26,493 bases of DNA from CAZLQG01 sp964561655 (lineage in GTDB: Bacteria; Patescibacteriota; Doudnabacteria; UBA920), in contig CAZLQG010000010.1 of assembly GCA_964561655.1 (NCBI GenBank), forward strand, positions 1 to 26,493, written 5' to 3'. The translations under genes were made by a program, and so were the position numbers. The notes under the pieces are model-generated. The model did no database searches, had not been told where the DNA came from, and saw only the letters and a program-made list of their open reading frames with translations. This document shows, piece by piece, positions 5,282 through 12,413 of the stretch (positions within the stretch are counted from its first letter, which is position 1; each line of letters begins with the position of its first letter).

Positions 5282-5719
5282 TTAGCCGAGAAGGCTTCTG
5301 ATTTCCTTTTTGGCTTCTCGGCTTTTGATGTATTCACGCTTATCCTGCTTCTTTCTCGCCCTTGCCAGCCCAAGCTTTAATTTCACCAGGCCTTTCTTGC
5401 CCGTAGTAAATATTTCTAAGGGTATGATAACCAAGCCCTTTTCTTTTCCTATAAGCTTTTTTATTTCTTCTTTGGTAAGCAGGAGTTTTCTGGTGCGAAG
5501 GGGGTCGTAACTATCATTAGGAGAATATTTGTACGGCCCAATATGGCAGTTAATCAAATTGGCGCCAGAAGGGGAAACCGTGGCGTAGCTGCCGGCTAAA
5601 GAAACATTGCCCTGTTTTACGGATTTTACTTCCGCGCCTGATAATACCAAACCAGCCGTAAAGTTTTCTTTTATGCCGTAGTCAAAAAACGCCCGTTTAT
5701 TTTTGGATAGGATTTTCAT
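5282..5719 (-). CDS. smpB: SsrA-binding protein SmpB
   Basis: The product has 145 residues, the normal family length. SmpB binds tmRNA and brings it to stalled ribosomes for trans-translation. The OB-fold signature is clear: KNKRAFFDYGIKENFTAGLV, then LSGAEVKSVKQGNVSLAGSY and INCHIGPYKYSPN. The basic end (GLARARKKQDKREYIKSREA) is the tail that follows tmRNA into the ribosome; the usual H or Y before DKR is Q here. The ATG overlaps the stop of the upstream DUF559 gene by one base (TAATG), and no separate SD is visible, so translation may be coupled to the endonuclease gene. Both probably share the promoter at 6171-6179. Confidence 0.95.
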   Translation of the reverse strand: MKILSKNKRAFFDYGIKENFTAGLVLSGAEVKSVKQGNVSLAGSYATVSPSGANLINCHIGPYKYSPNDSYDPLRTRKLLLTKEEIKKLIGKEKGLVIIPLEIFTTGKKGLVKLKLGLARARKKQDKREYIKSREAKKEIRSLLG

Positions 5720-6123
5720 TATTTTTTATTCCTCCCTTTAAAATAAGGGGAGGTTAGGAGGGGATATTTATTATTTTCTATTATCTTAACAATCCTTTCA
5801 AGTACTTTTTCTGGATTTTTAAATACCTCATTATCGTAAAACCTAATTATCTTGATGTTATGAAAATTTAGAAATTTGGCTCGTTGTTCATCATACATTG
5901 CGTTTTTGGCCTCCATATGCTGGCTGCCGTCTAATTCTAAGGCTAATCTTAATGTAGGACAATAGAAATCTAAGATATATTTTCCAACTCCATATTGCCG
6001 GGTGAATTTAAAATTCATAATTTCTTTTTTTCTAATCATTGACCAAAGTTTGCGTTCCGCGTCTGTAGTGTTGTTTCTAAGTTTTTGTCGAAGTCTTTTT
6101 AATTTTGGATTTTGGTACAGCAT
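5719..6123 (-). CDS. DUF559 (Vsr-like) endonuclease-fold protein
   Basis: The product has 134 residues. It is a single DUF559 domain with a PD-(D/E)xK-like core: FTRQYGVGKYILDFYCP with D52, then LALELDGSQH with E63 and D65, then YDEQRAKFL and IIRFYDNEVF. This arrangement is related to Vsr very-short-patch repair nucleases; the substrate of the family is not established. The start has a strong ribosome binding site (GGGGGTGAT directly before the ATG). The gene is bounded by 37-bp inverted repeats. The right one ends at the start codon, and the left one encodes residues of about 119-131 (PLLTSPYFKG). The gene separates smpB from argS and overlaps the smpB start by one base. Confidence 0.9.
   Translation of the reverse strand: MLYQNPKLKRLRQKLRNNTTDAERKLWSMIRKKEIMNFKFTRQYGVGKYILDFYCPTLRLALELDGSQHMEAKNAMYDEQRAKFLNFHNIKIIRFYDNEVFKNPEKVLERIVKIIENNKYPLLTSPYFKGRNKK
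5731..5767 (+). repeat. REP-like inverted repeat, left copy
   Basis: The unit has the hairpin arms CCTCCC and GGGGAGG around TTTAAAATAA, followed by the tail GTTAGGAGGGGATAT pointing into the DUF559 gene. It matches the reverse complement of 6122-6158 at 29 of 37 positions without gaps. It lies wholly inside the DUF559 coding sequence. Confidence 0.85.
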
Positions 6124-6158
6124 ATCACCCCCTAACCCCCTCTTATTCTAAGAGGGGG
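6122..6158 (-). repeat. REP-like inverted repeat, right copy
   Basis: On the minus strand it reads as a perfect 10-bp hairpin, CCCCCTCTTA gaa TAAGAGGGGG, then the tail TTAGGGGGTGATAT running into the DUF559 start codon. The tail doubles as that gene's ribosome binding site. Confidence 0.85.
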
Positions 6159-6170
6159 ATTGATAGGATA

Positions 6171-6179
6171 ATTGTACCA
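6171..6179 (-). promoter_or_regulatory. Extended -10 promoter of the DUF559-smpB unit
   Basis: On the minus strand TG g TACAAT. The transcript would begin near 6164 and carry the right REP-like hairpin in its leader. It is divergent from the argS promoter about 30 bases away. Confidence 0.5.
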
Positions 6180-6201
6180 TGTTTCACTAAAAGGAGCGTT
6201 T

Positions 6202-6212
6202 TGTGTTATAAT
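6202..6212 (+). promoter_or_regulatory. Extended -10 promoter of argS
   Basis: TGTG t TATAAT, with the -10 at 6207-6212. The predicted start is about 6219, giving a leader of about 5 bases before ATG 6224. Confidence 0.65.
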
Positions 6213-6223
6213 AATTAAGATTT

Positions 6224-7954
6224 ATGACTAGTGAAACAATGAAATCATATTTAGAAAGCCTTTTAAAACAAGCCATAAAAGAGCTTGGTTTTAATTTTTC
6301 TGATGTCCAGATTACGTTTCCGGATTCCAAATTTGGCGATTATTCCACCAATGTGGGTTTGGTTTTGGCAAAGAAAGAAAACAAGAATCCAAAAGAAGTG
6401 GCGGAACTTATCATTAAAAAGATAAAGGAACTGGATAGGAATCAATCGTTTGAAAAGGCTGAAGAAGTTAAAGGTTTTATTAATTTTACTGTTTTTAAGG
6501 AAATTTTAGTAAGTCAATTATCATCCATCTTAGAAAAAAAAGATAAATTTGGTGCTTTGGATATTGGAAAAGAAGAAAAGATTTTGGTGGAATATTTCCA
6601 GCCCAATATTGCCAAGCCTTTGCATCTTGGGCATTTGGGCACGGCAATAATCGGCGACTGTCTGTTTCGCATACTTTCTTTCGTCGGCTATAAGGCTGAA
6701 TCCGATACTCACATTGGCGACTGGGGCACGCAGTTTGGGCTTTTGTTGGCTGCTTACAAAAAATACGGCGACGACAAAGTTATTGAAAAAGACCCGATTA
6801 ACGAACTGAATAAGCTGTATATTAAAATCAATAAGGAAATAGAGAATGACCCCGCGGTGCGCGAAACGGGCAAAGGGGAATTTGTAAAATTGGAGCGGGG
6901 CGACGAGGAAAACAGAAAGCTTTGGAAAAAGTTTAAAGACTGGAGCTGGCAGGAGTTTGAGGTGGCCTACCATCAGTTGGGAATAAGAAAGAGCGATCAT
7001 GACTGGCCGGAGAGTTTTTTTGAAGACAAAATGCCCGCGGTGGTGGAAGAACTTAAAGAACATCAATTATTGAGAGAATCAGACGGCGCACAGGTGGTGG
7101 ATTTGGAAAAGCACAACCTCGGCGTTGCCATTATCATCAAGTCCGATGGCGGCACAACGTATTTACTGCGCGATTTAGCTACCTATATATATAGGAAGTC
7201 AATGGGCTTTAAAAAGCAGTTTTACGTGGTGGATGTTCGCCAAAGCCATACGCTAGCGCAGACTTTTAAAGTTTTAGAGCTGTTAGGATACATCACAGAA
7301 AAAGAGGAAGCCGTGCATGTGGCATATGGGTTTTTAACTCTGCCGGAAGGCGCAATGAGTACGAGGAAAGGCAGCATGGTGGGAGCAAGGGAATTTTTGG
7401 AGGCTGTGCGGGTAAAAGCGTTTGAAGTGGTCAAGGAAAAGAATCCGGATTTGGAAAATAAAGAAAGAGTGGCAAAAATTGTGGCTTCGGCGTCGGTGAA
7501 ATACTTTAATCTTTCGCGCAATATTAAAAGCGACATTGTGTTTGACCCGAAAAAAGCGGTAAGCTTTGAAGGCAACACGGGCCCGTATTTGCAGTATACG
7601 CATGCGCGCATTTTCGGGATTTTAAGAAAGAACCAAGAACCAAAAGCCAAGAACCAAACAAATCTTAAATCCGGAATCCTAAATCTTAAACCTGAAGAAC
7701 TTTCAGTTCTTCGAAAACTCCATCAGTTCCCGGAAGTCGTGGAACGGACGGCTAAGGAATTTCAGCCCAATATTATCTGTAATTATTTGTTTGAGCTGTC
7801 GCAAAATTTTAACAATTTTTACCAGAACGTGCCGGTGCTGCAAGAGGAGGATGCGGAAAAAAGATCATTCCGTTTACAACTAATAACCGGCACTGCACAA
7901 GTGATTAAAAACGGATTGGGCTTGTTAGGGATTGAGGCGCCGGAAGAGATGTGA
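6224..7954 (+). CDS. argS: Arginyl-tRNA synthetase
   Basis: The product has 576 residues and charges tRNA-Arg with arginine using ATP in the cytoplasm. Order of domains: N-terminal additional domain (1-110, with FGDYSTNVGL), catalytic core with H134-L-G-H137, ESDTHIGDWGTQFG and YLLRDLATYIYR, then the KMSK-equivalent loop MSTRKGS (378-384), as usual in ArgRS where the motif is degenerate. The DALR anticodon-binding domain follows (GNTGPYLQYTHARI onwards). It carries a low-complexity insert at about residues 468-490, encoded by tandem CAAGAACC-type repeats. ATG 6224 is placed about 5 bases after the predicted transcription start; ATG 6239 is an alternative. No SD is visible. The ileS gene follows after 32 bases. 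Confidence 0.97.
   Translation: MTSETMKSYLESLLKQAIKELGFNFSDVQITFPDSKFGDYSTNVGLVLAKKENKNPKEVAELIIKKIKELDRNQSFEKAEEVKGFINFTVFKEILVSQLSSILEKKDKFGALDIGKEEKILVEYFQPNIAKPLHLGHLGTAIIGDCLFRILSFVGYKAESDTHIGDWGTQFGLLLAAYKKYGDDKVIEKDPINELNKLYIKINKEIENDPAVRETGKGEFVKLERGDEENRKLWKKFKDWSWQEFEVAYHQLGIRKSDHDWPESFFEDKMPAVVEELKEHQLLRESDGAQVVDLEKHNLGVAIIIKSDGGTTYLLRDLATYIYRKSMGFKKQFYVVDVRQSHTLAQTFKVLELLGYITEKEEAVHVAYGFLTLPEGAMSTRKGSMVGAREFLEAVRVKAFEVVKEKNPDLENKERVAKIVASASVKYFNLSRNIKSDIVFDPKKAVSFEGNTGPYLQYTHARIFGILRKNQEPKAKNQTNLKSGILNLKPEELSVLRKLHQFPEVVERTAKEFQPNIICNYLFELSQNFNNFYQNVPVLQEEDAEKRSFRLQLITGTAQVIKNGLGLLGIEAPEEM
7626..7692 (+). repeat. In-frame low-complexity repeat inside argS
   Basis: This is a CAAGAACC/CAAAAGCC/CAAGAACC-type array followed by AATCTTAAAT...AAATCTTAAA. 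It encodes KNQEPKAKNQTNLKSGILNL within the DALR domain. It resembles the stretch at 9541-9600 in ileS (CAAGAACCAAACAA is shared). Confidence 0.75.
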
Positions 7955-7960
7955 AATCAA

Positions 7961-7986
7961 GTATAATGTATAACGTATAAAGTATT
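7961..7986 (+). repeat. GTATAAn tandem heptamers between argS and ileS
   Basis: GTATAAT, GTATAAC and GTATAAA, then GTATT, run directly into ATG 7987. The last unit supplies a TATAAA (7976-7981) five bases before the ATG, so the array may serve as a leaderless-type promoter for ileS. Confidence 0.65.
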
Positions 7987-10900
7987 ATGGCAGAAGATAA
8001 CAAACCACAATCAAACGCCCCAGATTTTAATGAGATGGAAAAAGCCATTTTGAAATTCTGGGAAGAAAGCAAGATTTTTGAAAAATCTTTGGAAAAAACT
8101 AAGCACGGGGAGCCGTATATTTTTTACGACGGCCCGCCTTTTGCTACGGGCTTGCCGCATTATGGCAGCATCTTGCCGTCGGTCATCAAAGATTGTATAC
8201 CTCGTTATCAAACGATGCGCGGCAGGTACGTGCGCAGGCGCTGGGGTTGGGACTGCCATGGTCTTCCTATTGAAAACATTGTGGAGCAAAACCTAAAAAT
8301 TTCCGGTAAAAAACAGATTGAAGAAATCGGGGTAGAAAAGTTCAATCAGACCTGCCGCGAGAACGTGCTTAGGTTCGCCGAGGAGTGGGGGAAAATGGTC
8401 AAGCGCGTCGCGCGCTGGGTAGACTTTAAGAATTCTTATAAAACCATGGACACTTCTTATCAAGAGTCCGTTTGGTGGGCGCTAAAACAGCTTTGGGAAA
8501 AACAGCTTATTTACGAAGACAGGAAGGTTTTGCTTTATTGCAGCCGTTGCGAAACGCCGATTTCCAATTTTGAAGTGGCTATGGATAACAGCTACCAGGA
8601 CGTAACTGAAGAATCGGTTTATGCCAAATTTAAGCTTCAGCCGCGCCAGAGGATTGTGGATTTTTTGAGCGATGAAAAAACTTATGTTTTGGCCTGGACT
8701 ACCACGCCCTGGACTTTACCGGGAAACACATCGCTAAACGTTGGGCCGAACATTAAATATGTGGTAGTGGAACAAGACGAAGAGCATTTGATTTTGGCCA
8801 AAGACCGTTTGGACATTTTAGAGGGCGAATATGAAATAAAATTGGAATTTAAGGCCGACTCGATGGAAGGGCTGAAATACGAGCCATTGTATTCTTTTTT
8901 TGCAGAGAGCCTGAAAAACAGGGCCGATGTGACAGACCAGCAAAGGGATCGTTTACATAGGATTTATTTGGTGGATTTTGTGACTACGAAAGACGGTAGC
9001 GGCATTGTGCACAATGCGGCCATGTACGGCGAAGACGACTACTGGTTAGCTAAAGAAAAAGATTTACCACGCGTGGATATGCTGGACTACAAAGGCGAGT
9101 ATTTAAATTACGCACCCCAAAATTTGCGCGGAGTGTTCTTTAAGGACGCGGATAAAATTGTGCTTACAGAACTGAAAGGCAAAGGCTTGGTCTATAAGAT
9201 CGAAAACATCATCCACAGCTATCCGCATTGTTACCGCTGCGGCACCCCGCTGTTTTACAACGCTTTGCCCGCCTGGTTTATAAACATCCAAAAAATTAAG
9301 CCGGAGCTTTTAAAAAACAACGAAACCATAAACTGGTACCCGGAGCATTTAAAGTACGGACGATTTCGCTCAGGCATAGAGAACGCGCCGGATTGGAATA
9401 TCTCGCGCAACCGCTACTGGGCCACGGCGCTGCCATTTTGGCGTTGCGCTAATGAGAACTGTAAGGAGGTGGTTTGTGTTGGGTCAGTTGAAGAACTGAG
9501 AAAAAAAGCTGTTAATTTTAATGATGTATACCCGCAAATTACAAGAACCAATATCCAAGAACCAAACAATAATCAAAATTCAAATGTTCAAATTCCAAAA
9601 GAAGAATTGGAAAAGTTGGATTTGCATAAACCTTACATTGATCAAGTTAAATTAAAATGCGAAAAGTGTGGAGGCGAAATGCAGAGAATTCCGGAAGTCG
9701 TGGACTGCTGGGTGGAGTCGGGAAGCATGCCGTTTGCGGAATTGCACGCGCCATTTGAGAACGAGGAATTGTTCAGCCAGCGCTTCCCTTCGGATTTTGT
9801 GGTGGAGTATATTCCGCAGACCCGCGCCTGGTTTTACGTGATGCATGTTTTGTCCAGCATTTTATTCGGCAAGGCGCCGTTTAAAAACGTTTTAACTACG
9901 GGCACAATTTTGGGCGAAGACGGCACGAAAATGAGTAAAAGCAAAGGCAATTACCCGGACCCGAATGTTGTTATAGAAAAATACGGTGCTGACGCCCTAA
10001 GATTTTATCTTTTGACAAACCCGGTGGTAAACGGCGAGGACATTAATTTTAGCGAAAAATCGGTGCAGGAAGTAAACCGTAAAGTAAGCTTGATATTTTA
10101 TAATGTTTGGCAGTTTTATAAGATGTATCAGATCACAGATACACAGATAAATACAGATAACATAGATTTCAATTCATTACAGAATGTATTAGATAAATGG
10201 GTTATTGCCAAACTCCAAAACACGCATCAGAAGGTCACGAAATATATGGACGGCTATAACACGGTAAGGGCCGGAAGAGAAATTGCAGAATTTGTTAATG
10301 AGCTTTCCACCTGGTATTTAAGAAGGAGCCGTGAGCGGATTAAATCCCATTCGACCGTTTTGACCGGAGCTCAAGGTGGTTCCTCGGCAAACTCGGAATC
10401 CCGAATAACATCGAGAGATGAGCAAAGCCGAACCGCAAGCTCGGGGTCTACGACTAACGATGAGGCATCAAAACAAGCTTTGCGCACTTTGGGCTACGTG
10501 TTGGCGGAGACCACCAAAATGCTCGCGCCGTTTATGCCGTTTATGGCCGATCATATTTATAAAGACGTAACCGGCGCGGAGTCGGTCCATTTGGCAGAGT
10601 GGTCAGTAATGAAAGCGGATGACGGCAGCCATCAAACCCTGCAAGCAATGGAAAACCTGCGAGGCCTCGTGGAGCTCGGTTTATTTTTGCGAAAAGACAC
10701 AGGAATAAAAGTCAGACAGCCTTTGGCCGAACTTTCTTATGAATTTAAAAATAAAGATGCAAAAATCAGTGAGGATTTGGAAAGTATCTTAGCTGAAGAA
10801 TTAAACGTTAAAAAGGTGAGCGAAGGAGCCGCAGAAACGTCAGAACAGTGGGCAGTAAAAGAAAATGAACTGGCCAAGATATCGCTTAGTTTTGAATTAA

Positions 10901-11169
10901 ACGAAGAACTTAAAAAGGAAGGTATGGCGCGCGAACTGGAAAGGCAGGTTCAGGATTTGCGCAAAAAAAGCGGGCTTAAGCCCGGAGATTTGGTGGATTT
11001 GTATTACAATACCACAGACGAAGAATTGGAACAGGTTATTTTAAACTTGCTTGACCGCAAAAAAACTTTTGTCAGCCAAATAAAAAAGAGCCTGGAAGTG
11101 GAAGTGGACTTTGAAATTCAAGGCGAAGTGGACGGCAAAGGAATTTGGATAGGACTGGTGAAGATATAA
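7987..11169 (+). CDS. ileS: Isoleucyl-tRNA synthetase (type 2-like)
   Basis: The product has 1060 residues and charges tRNA-Ile. The N-terminal block GPPFATGLPHYGS (49-61) is the HIGH region. The last H is serine (H58-Y-G-S61), an unusual change. The CP1 editing domain has TWTTTPWTLPGNT, but HNAAMYGEDDY replaces the usual HxAPAFGEDD. Further on are the zinc-type knuckles CSRCETP and CEKCGGEM and the KMSKS loop K648-M-S-K-S652. The anticodon-binding domain follows (LSTWYLRRSRERIK), then a C-terminal extension. Phrases such as GLPHYG fit the type 2 (eukaryote/archaea-like) class. Three extra segments sit at about residues 519-538, 715-728 and 787-828; the first two are encoded by repeat-like DNA. 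ATG 7987 lies 32 bases after argS and has no SD. The terminator at 11192 ends the unit. Confidence 0.96.
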   Translation: MAEDNKPQSNAPDFNEMEKAILKFWEESKIFEKSLEKTKHGEPYIFYDGPPFATGLPHYGSILPSVIKDCIPRYQTMRGRYVRRRWGWDCHGLPIENIVEQNLKISGKKQIEEIGVEKFNQTCRENVLRFAEEWGKMVKRVARWVDFKNSYKTMDTSYQESVWWALKQLWEKQLIYEDRKVLLYCSRCETPISNFEVAMDNSYQDVTEESVYAKFKLQPRQRIVDFLSDEKTYVLAWTTTPWTLPGNTSLNVGPNIKYVVVEQDEEHLILAKDRLDILEGEYEIKLEFKADSMEGLKYEPLYSFFAESLKNRADVTDQQRDRLHRIYLVDFVTTKDGSGIVHNAAMYGEDDYWLAKEKDLPRVDMLDYKGEYLNYAPQNLRGVFFKDADKIVLTELKGKGLVYKIENIIHSYPHCYRCGTPLFYNALPAWFINIQKIKPELLKNNETINWYPEHLKYGRFRSGIENAPDWNISRNRYWATALPFWRCANENCKEVVCVGSVEELRKKAVNFNDVYPQITRTNIQEPNNNQNSNVQIPKEELEKLDLHKPYIDQVKLKCEKCGGEMQRIPEVVDCWVESGSMPFAELHAPFENEELFSQRFPSDFVVEYIPQTRAWFYVMHVLSSILFGKAPFKNVLTTGTILGEDGTKMSKSKGNYPDPNVVIEKYGADALRFYLLTNPVVNGEDINFSEKSVQEVNRKVSLIFYNVWQFYKMYQITDTQINTDNIDFNSLQNVLDKWVIAKLQNTHQKVTKYMDGYNTVRAGREIAEFVNELSTWYLRRSRERIKSHSTVLTGAQGGSSANSESRITSRDEQSRTASSGSTTNDEASKQALRTLGYVLAETTKMLAPFMPFMADHIYKDVTGAESVHLAEWSVMKADDGSHQTLQAMENLRGLVELGLFLRKDTGIKVRQPLAELSYEFKNKDAKISEDLESILAEELNVKKVSEGAAETSEQWAVKENELAKISLSFELNEELKKEGMARELERQVQDLRKKSGLKPGDLVDLYYNTTDEELEQVILNLLDRKKTFVSQIKKSLEVEVDFEIQGEVDGKGIWIGLVKI
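9541..9600 (+). repeat. In-frame repeat-like insert in ileS (CAAGAACC / TTCAAAT type)
   Basis: It encodes TRTNIQEPNNNQNSNVQIP between VEELRKKAVNFND and the LHKPYIDQVKLKC block. The DNA contains ACAAGAACCA, CCAAGAACCAAACAA and AATTCAAATGTTCAAATTCC, matching the argS insert and the intergenic AT-rich repeat style. Confidence 0.7.
10128..10170 (+). repeat. In-frame ACAGATA-type repeat in ileS
   Basis: CACAGATACACAGATAAA and TACAGATAACATAGAT form an irregular ACAGATA array encoding ITDTQINTDNID between the catalytic end and the anticodon-binding helix bundle. Confidence 0.65.
10345..10470 (+). repeat. In-frame insert of about 42 residues in ileS, different base style
   Basis: It encodes a Ser/Thr/Arg/Glu-rich segment (HSTVLTGAQGGSSANSES, then ITSRDEQSRTASSG) between RRSRERIK and ASKQALRTLGYVLAE, where IleRS normally has only a short loop. 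On the minus strand it contains GGTTCGGCTTTGC, similar to the 3547-3581 palindrome (GGTTCGGGCTTTGC), so it may derive from a palindromic repeat. Confidence 0.6.
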
Positions 11170-11191
11170 AGTTAAACCAGGGAACAAAAAT

Positions 11192-11226
11192 AAAGAGACT
11201 CTTCGCAAAACGAAGAGTTTCTTTGT
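11192..11226. terminator. Bidirectional terminator between ileS and the methyltransferase
   Basis: AAAGAGACTCTTCG (11192-11205) pairs with CGAAGAGTTTCTTT (11211-11224), 14 bp with a single G-T pair. Its A- and T-rich arm ends suit termination of ileS (+) and of the convergent 11253-12387 unit (-). Confidence 0.85.
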
Positions 11227-11252
11227 GATTAAAGTGTTTTTACGAGGGGTCT

Positions 11253-12026
11253 TTATTTGTAAGCAATATAAACGCTATAATTATTTTCACCATCAATTTG
11301 AGTTTCTTTTACTTTATTGAAGCCAACATTTTTGAGAAGCTTGGTCAATTCGTTATTGTCAATTAAGTAACTATACGAGGGATAAATTTTCTTTTTACCT
11401 GAATTAAGAAATTTTAGAATTATTGTCCAAGTACGAATTTTGTTTTCAGTGTCGCGCTCGATCTTCCAAGTGATATTTACCGGACCTTGTTTTGTATTGA
11501 CTGTACCTATATTTTTTTTATGGGGAATTTCTTTTTTATTAGTGACATCAACATATAATTTACCTCCAGTTTTTAGTATCTGGTAGAAATTGCTTGCAGC
11601 TTTTTTTATTTCTTCATAGGAACGAGATGGAACTATCCAGTTTTGTTCCCATGAAGCTGCGTAAACCAAAGAATTACCGCGACAATAGACAAGATCAAAA
11701 ACGTCGTCAAATTTTTTTGACAGTTCTGACCACATAACATGATGAGCTTCAATGCTTATATTGCGATTTTTGGCATTGATTTTTACCTGACGGACCATTT
11801 CGCTGCTTTTGTCTGTACCTACAACACGGTATCCTTTTTCAATCAAATCTATTGAGGGAAATCCTGATCCGCAACCAGCGTCTAATATTAAGTATTTATT
11901 AGTAATATTGTTGTTATTCAGAAATTTTATAAAGCCTTTAACAAATTTAGGTTTGTTATATATTTTTTCCAAACAAAAGTCCCACACCTCCGGTAATGTA
12001 TAAAAAATATCTAAAATTTTTGCCAT
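11253..12026 (-). CDS. SAM-dependent methyltransferase, glycine/sarcosine N-methyltransferase-like
   Basis: The product has 257 residues and is a class I Rossmann methyltransferase. Motif I is LILDAGCGSGFPSIDL (46-61), followed by the acidic ribose-binding loop VVGTDKS. The segment FDLVYCRGNSLVYAASW (110-126) resembles the CxGNS motif of glycine/sarcosine N-methyltransferases, as do the upstream W-containing loop (HHVMWSEL) and the later ILKTGGKLYVDVTN. The amine substrate is not shown by the sequence. It follows panD by 19 bases in the same orientation and probably shares its promoter. That suggests beta-alanine, the PanD product, as a candidate acceptor (inference). There is no strong SD. 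The terminator at 11192-11226 lies just past its stop. Confidence 0.8.
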   Translation of the reverse strand: MAKILDIFYTLPEVWDFCLEKIYNKPKFVKGFIKFLNNNNITNKYLILDAGCGSGFPSIDLIEKGYRVVGTDKSSEMVRQVKINAKNRNISIEAHHVMWSELSKKFDDVFDLVYCRGNSLVYAASWEQNWIVPSRSYEEIKKAASNFYQILKTGGKLYVDVTNKKEIPHKKNIGTVNTKQGPVNITWKIERDTENKIRTWTIILKFLNSGKKKIYPSYSYLIDNNELTKLLKNVGFNKVKETQIDGENNYSVYIAYK

Positions 12027-12045
12027 GTCTGTTCCGGTGCTTTTT

Positions 12046-12387
12046 TTACAGAAATTTTACAAATTTATTATTCTTATCAACGAGAATGTTTTTAGGTTTG
12101 ATTGGTTTATCGGTTAATTCAAATCCCATGATGATTATTTCATCCCCTGTTTTAATTAAATGGGCAGCGGCACCATTCATGCAAATTATGCCAGAACCTT
12201 TTTCTCCAACAATCACGTAAGTTTCTAATCTGGCACCATTAGTATTATCTACGACTAAAACTTTTTCACCTGGCATGAAGCCAACCTTATCGATTAGATC
12301 TTCATCTATGGTGATGCTGCCAACATAATCTAAATCGGCTTCAGTCACGGTAGCTTTATGAATTTTAGAACGTAGTATCCATCTCAT
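12046..12387 (-). CDS. panD: Aspartate 1-decarboxylase (PanD)
   Basis: The product has 113 residues and converts L-aspartate to beta-alanine, normally for pantothenate and CoA synthesis. The proenzyme self-cleaves at G23-S24 in YVGSITID to form the pyruvoyl cofactor. Conserved residues are visible at their usual places: K8, Y21, R53 in NGARLETY, T56, and N71 in MNGAAAH. The length is close to the family's roughly 115-130. The promoter TGTG c TATTAT lies about 27 bases upstream on the minus strand, divergent from recO. The methyltransferase gene follows 19 bases downstream. No other pantothenate gene is in the window, and these small genomes often lack the pathway, so the gene's purpose is open. 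Confidence 0.93.
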   Translation of the reverse strand: MRWILRSKIHKATVTEADLDYVGSITIDEDLIDKVGFMPGEKVLVVDNTNGARLETYVIVGEKGSGIICMNGAAAHLIKTGDEIIIMGFELTDKPIKPKNILVDKNNKFVKFL

Positions 12388-12413
12388 ATATAGTATTGCG
12401 TATATTTACCTTA

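Larger units (their letters stand above)
5731..6158 (-). mobile_element. Candidate repeat-bounded DUF559 unit (428 bp)
   Basis: The unit consists of a single endonuclease gene enclosed by inverted 37-bp REP-like repeats that share its start codon and overlap its C-terminal codons. ATT occurs immediately outside both ends (5728-5730 and 6159-6161), which could be a 3-bp target duplication but is too short to prove it. Mobility is an inference from the architecture. No transposase is present. Confidence 0.45.

Noticed and set aside
5706..6169. GATAGGAT at 5706-5713 and 6162-6169 as a target duplication of the DUF559 unit
   Set aside because: The two copies lie at unequal distances from the repeat ends (17 and 3 bases), and the left one is smpB coding sequence, so chance is likely.
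6530..7066. 178-residue minus-strand frame opposite argS
   Set aside because: It is an antisense shadow of a well-supported gene with no own signals. The same holds for the other long antisense frames opposite argS, ileS, the helicase and the exported proteins.
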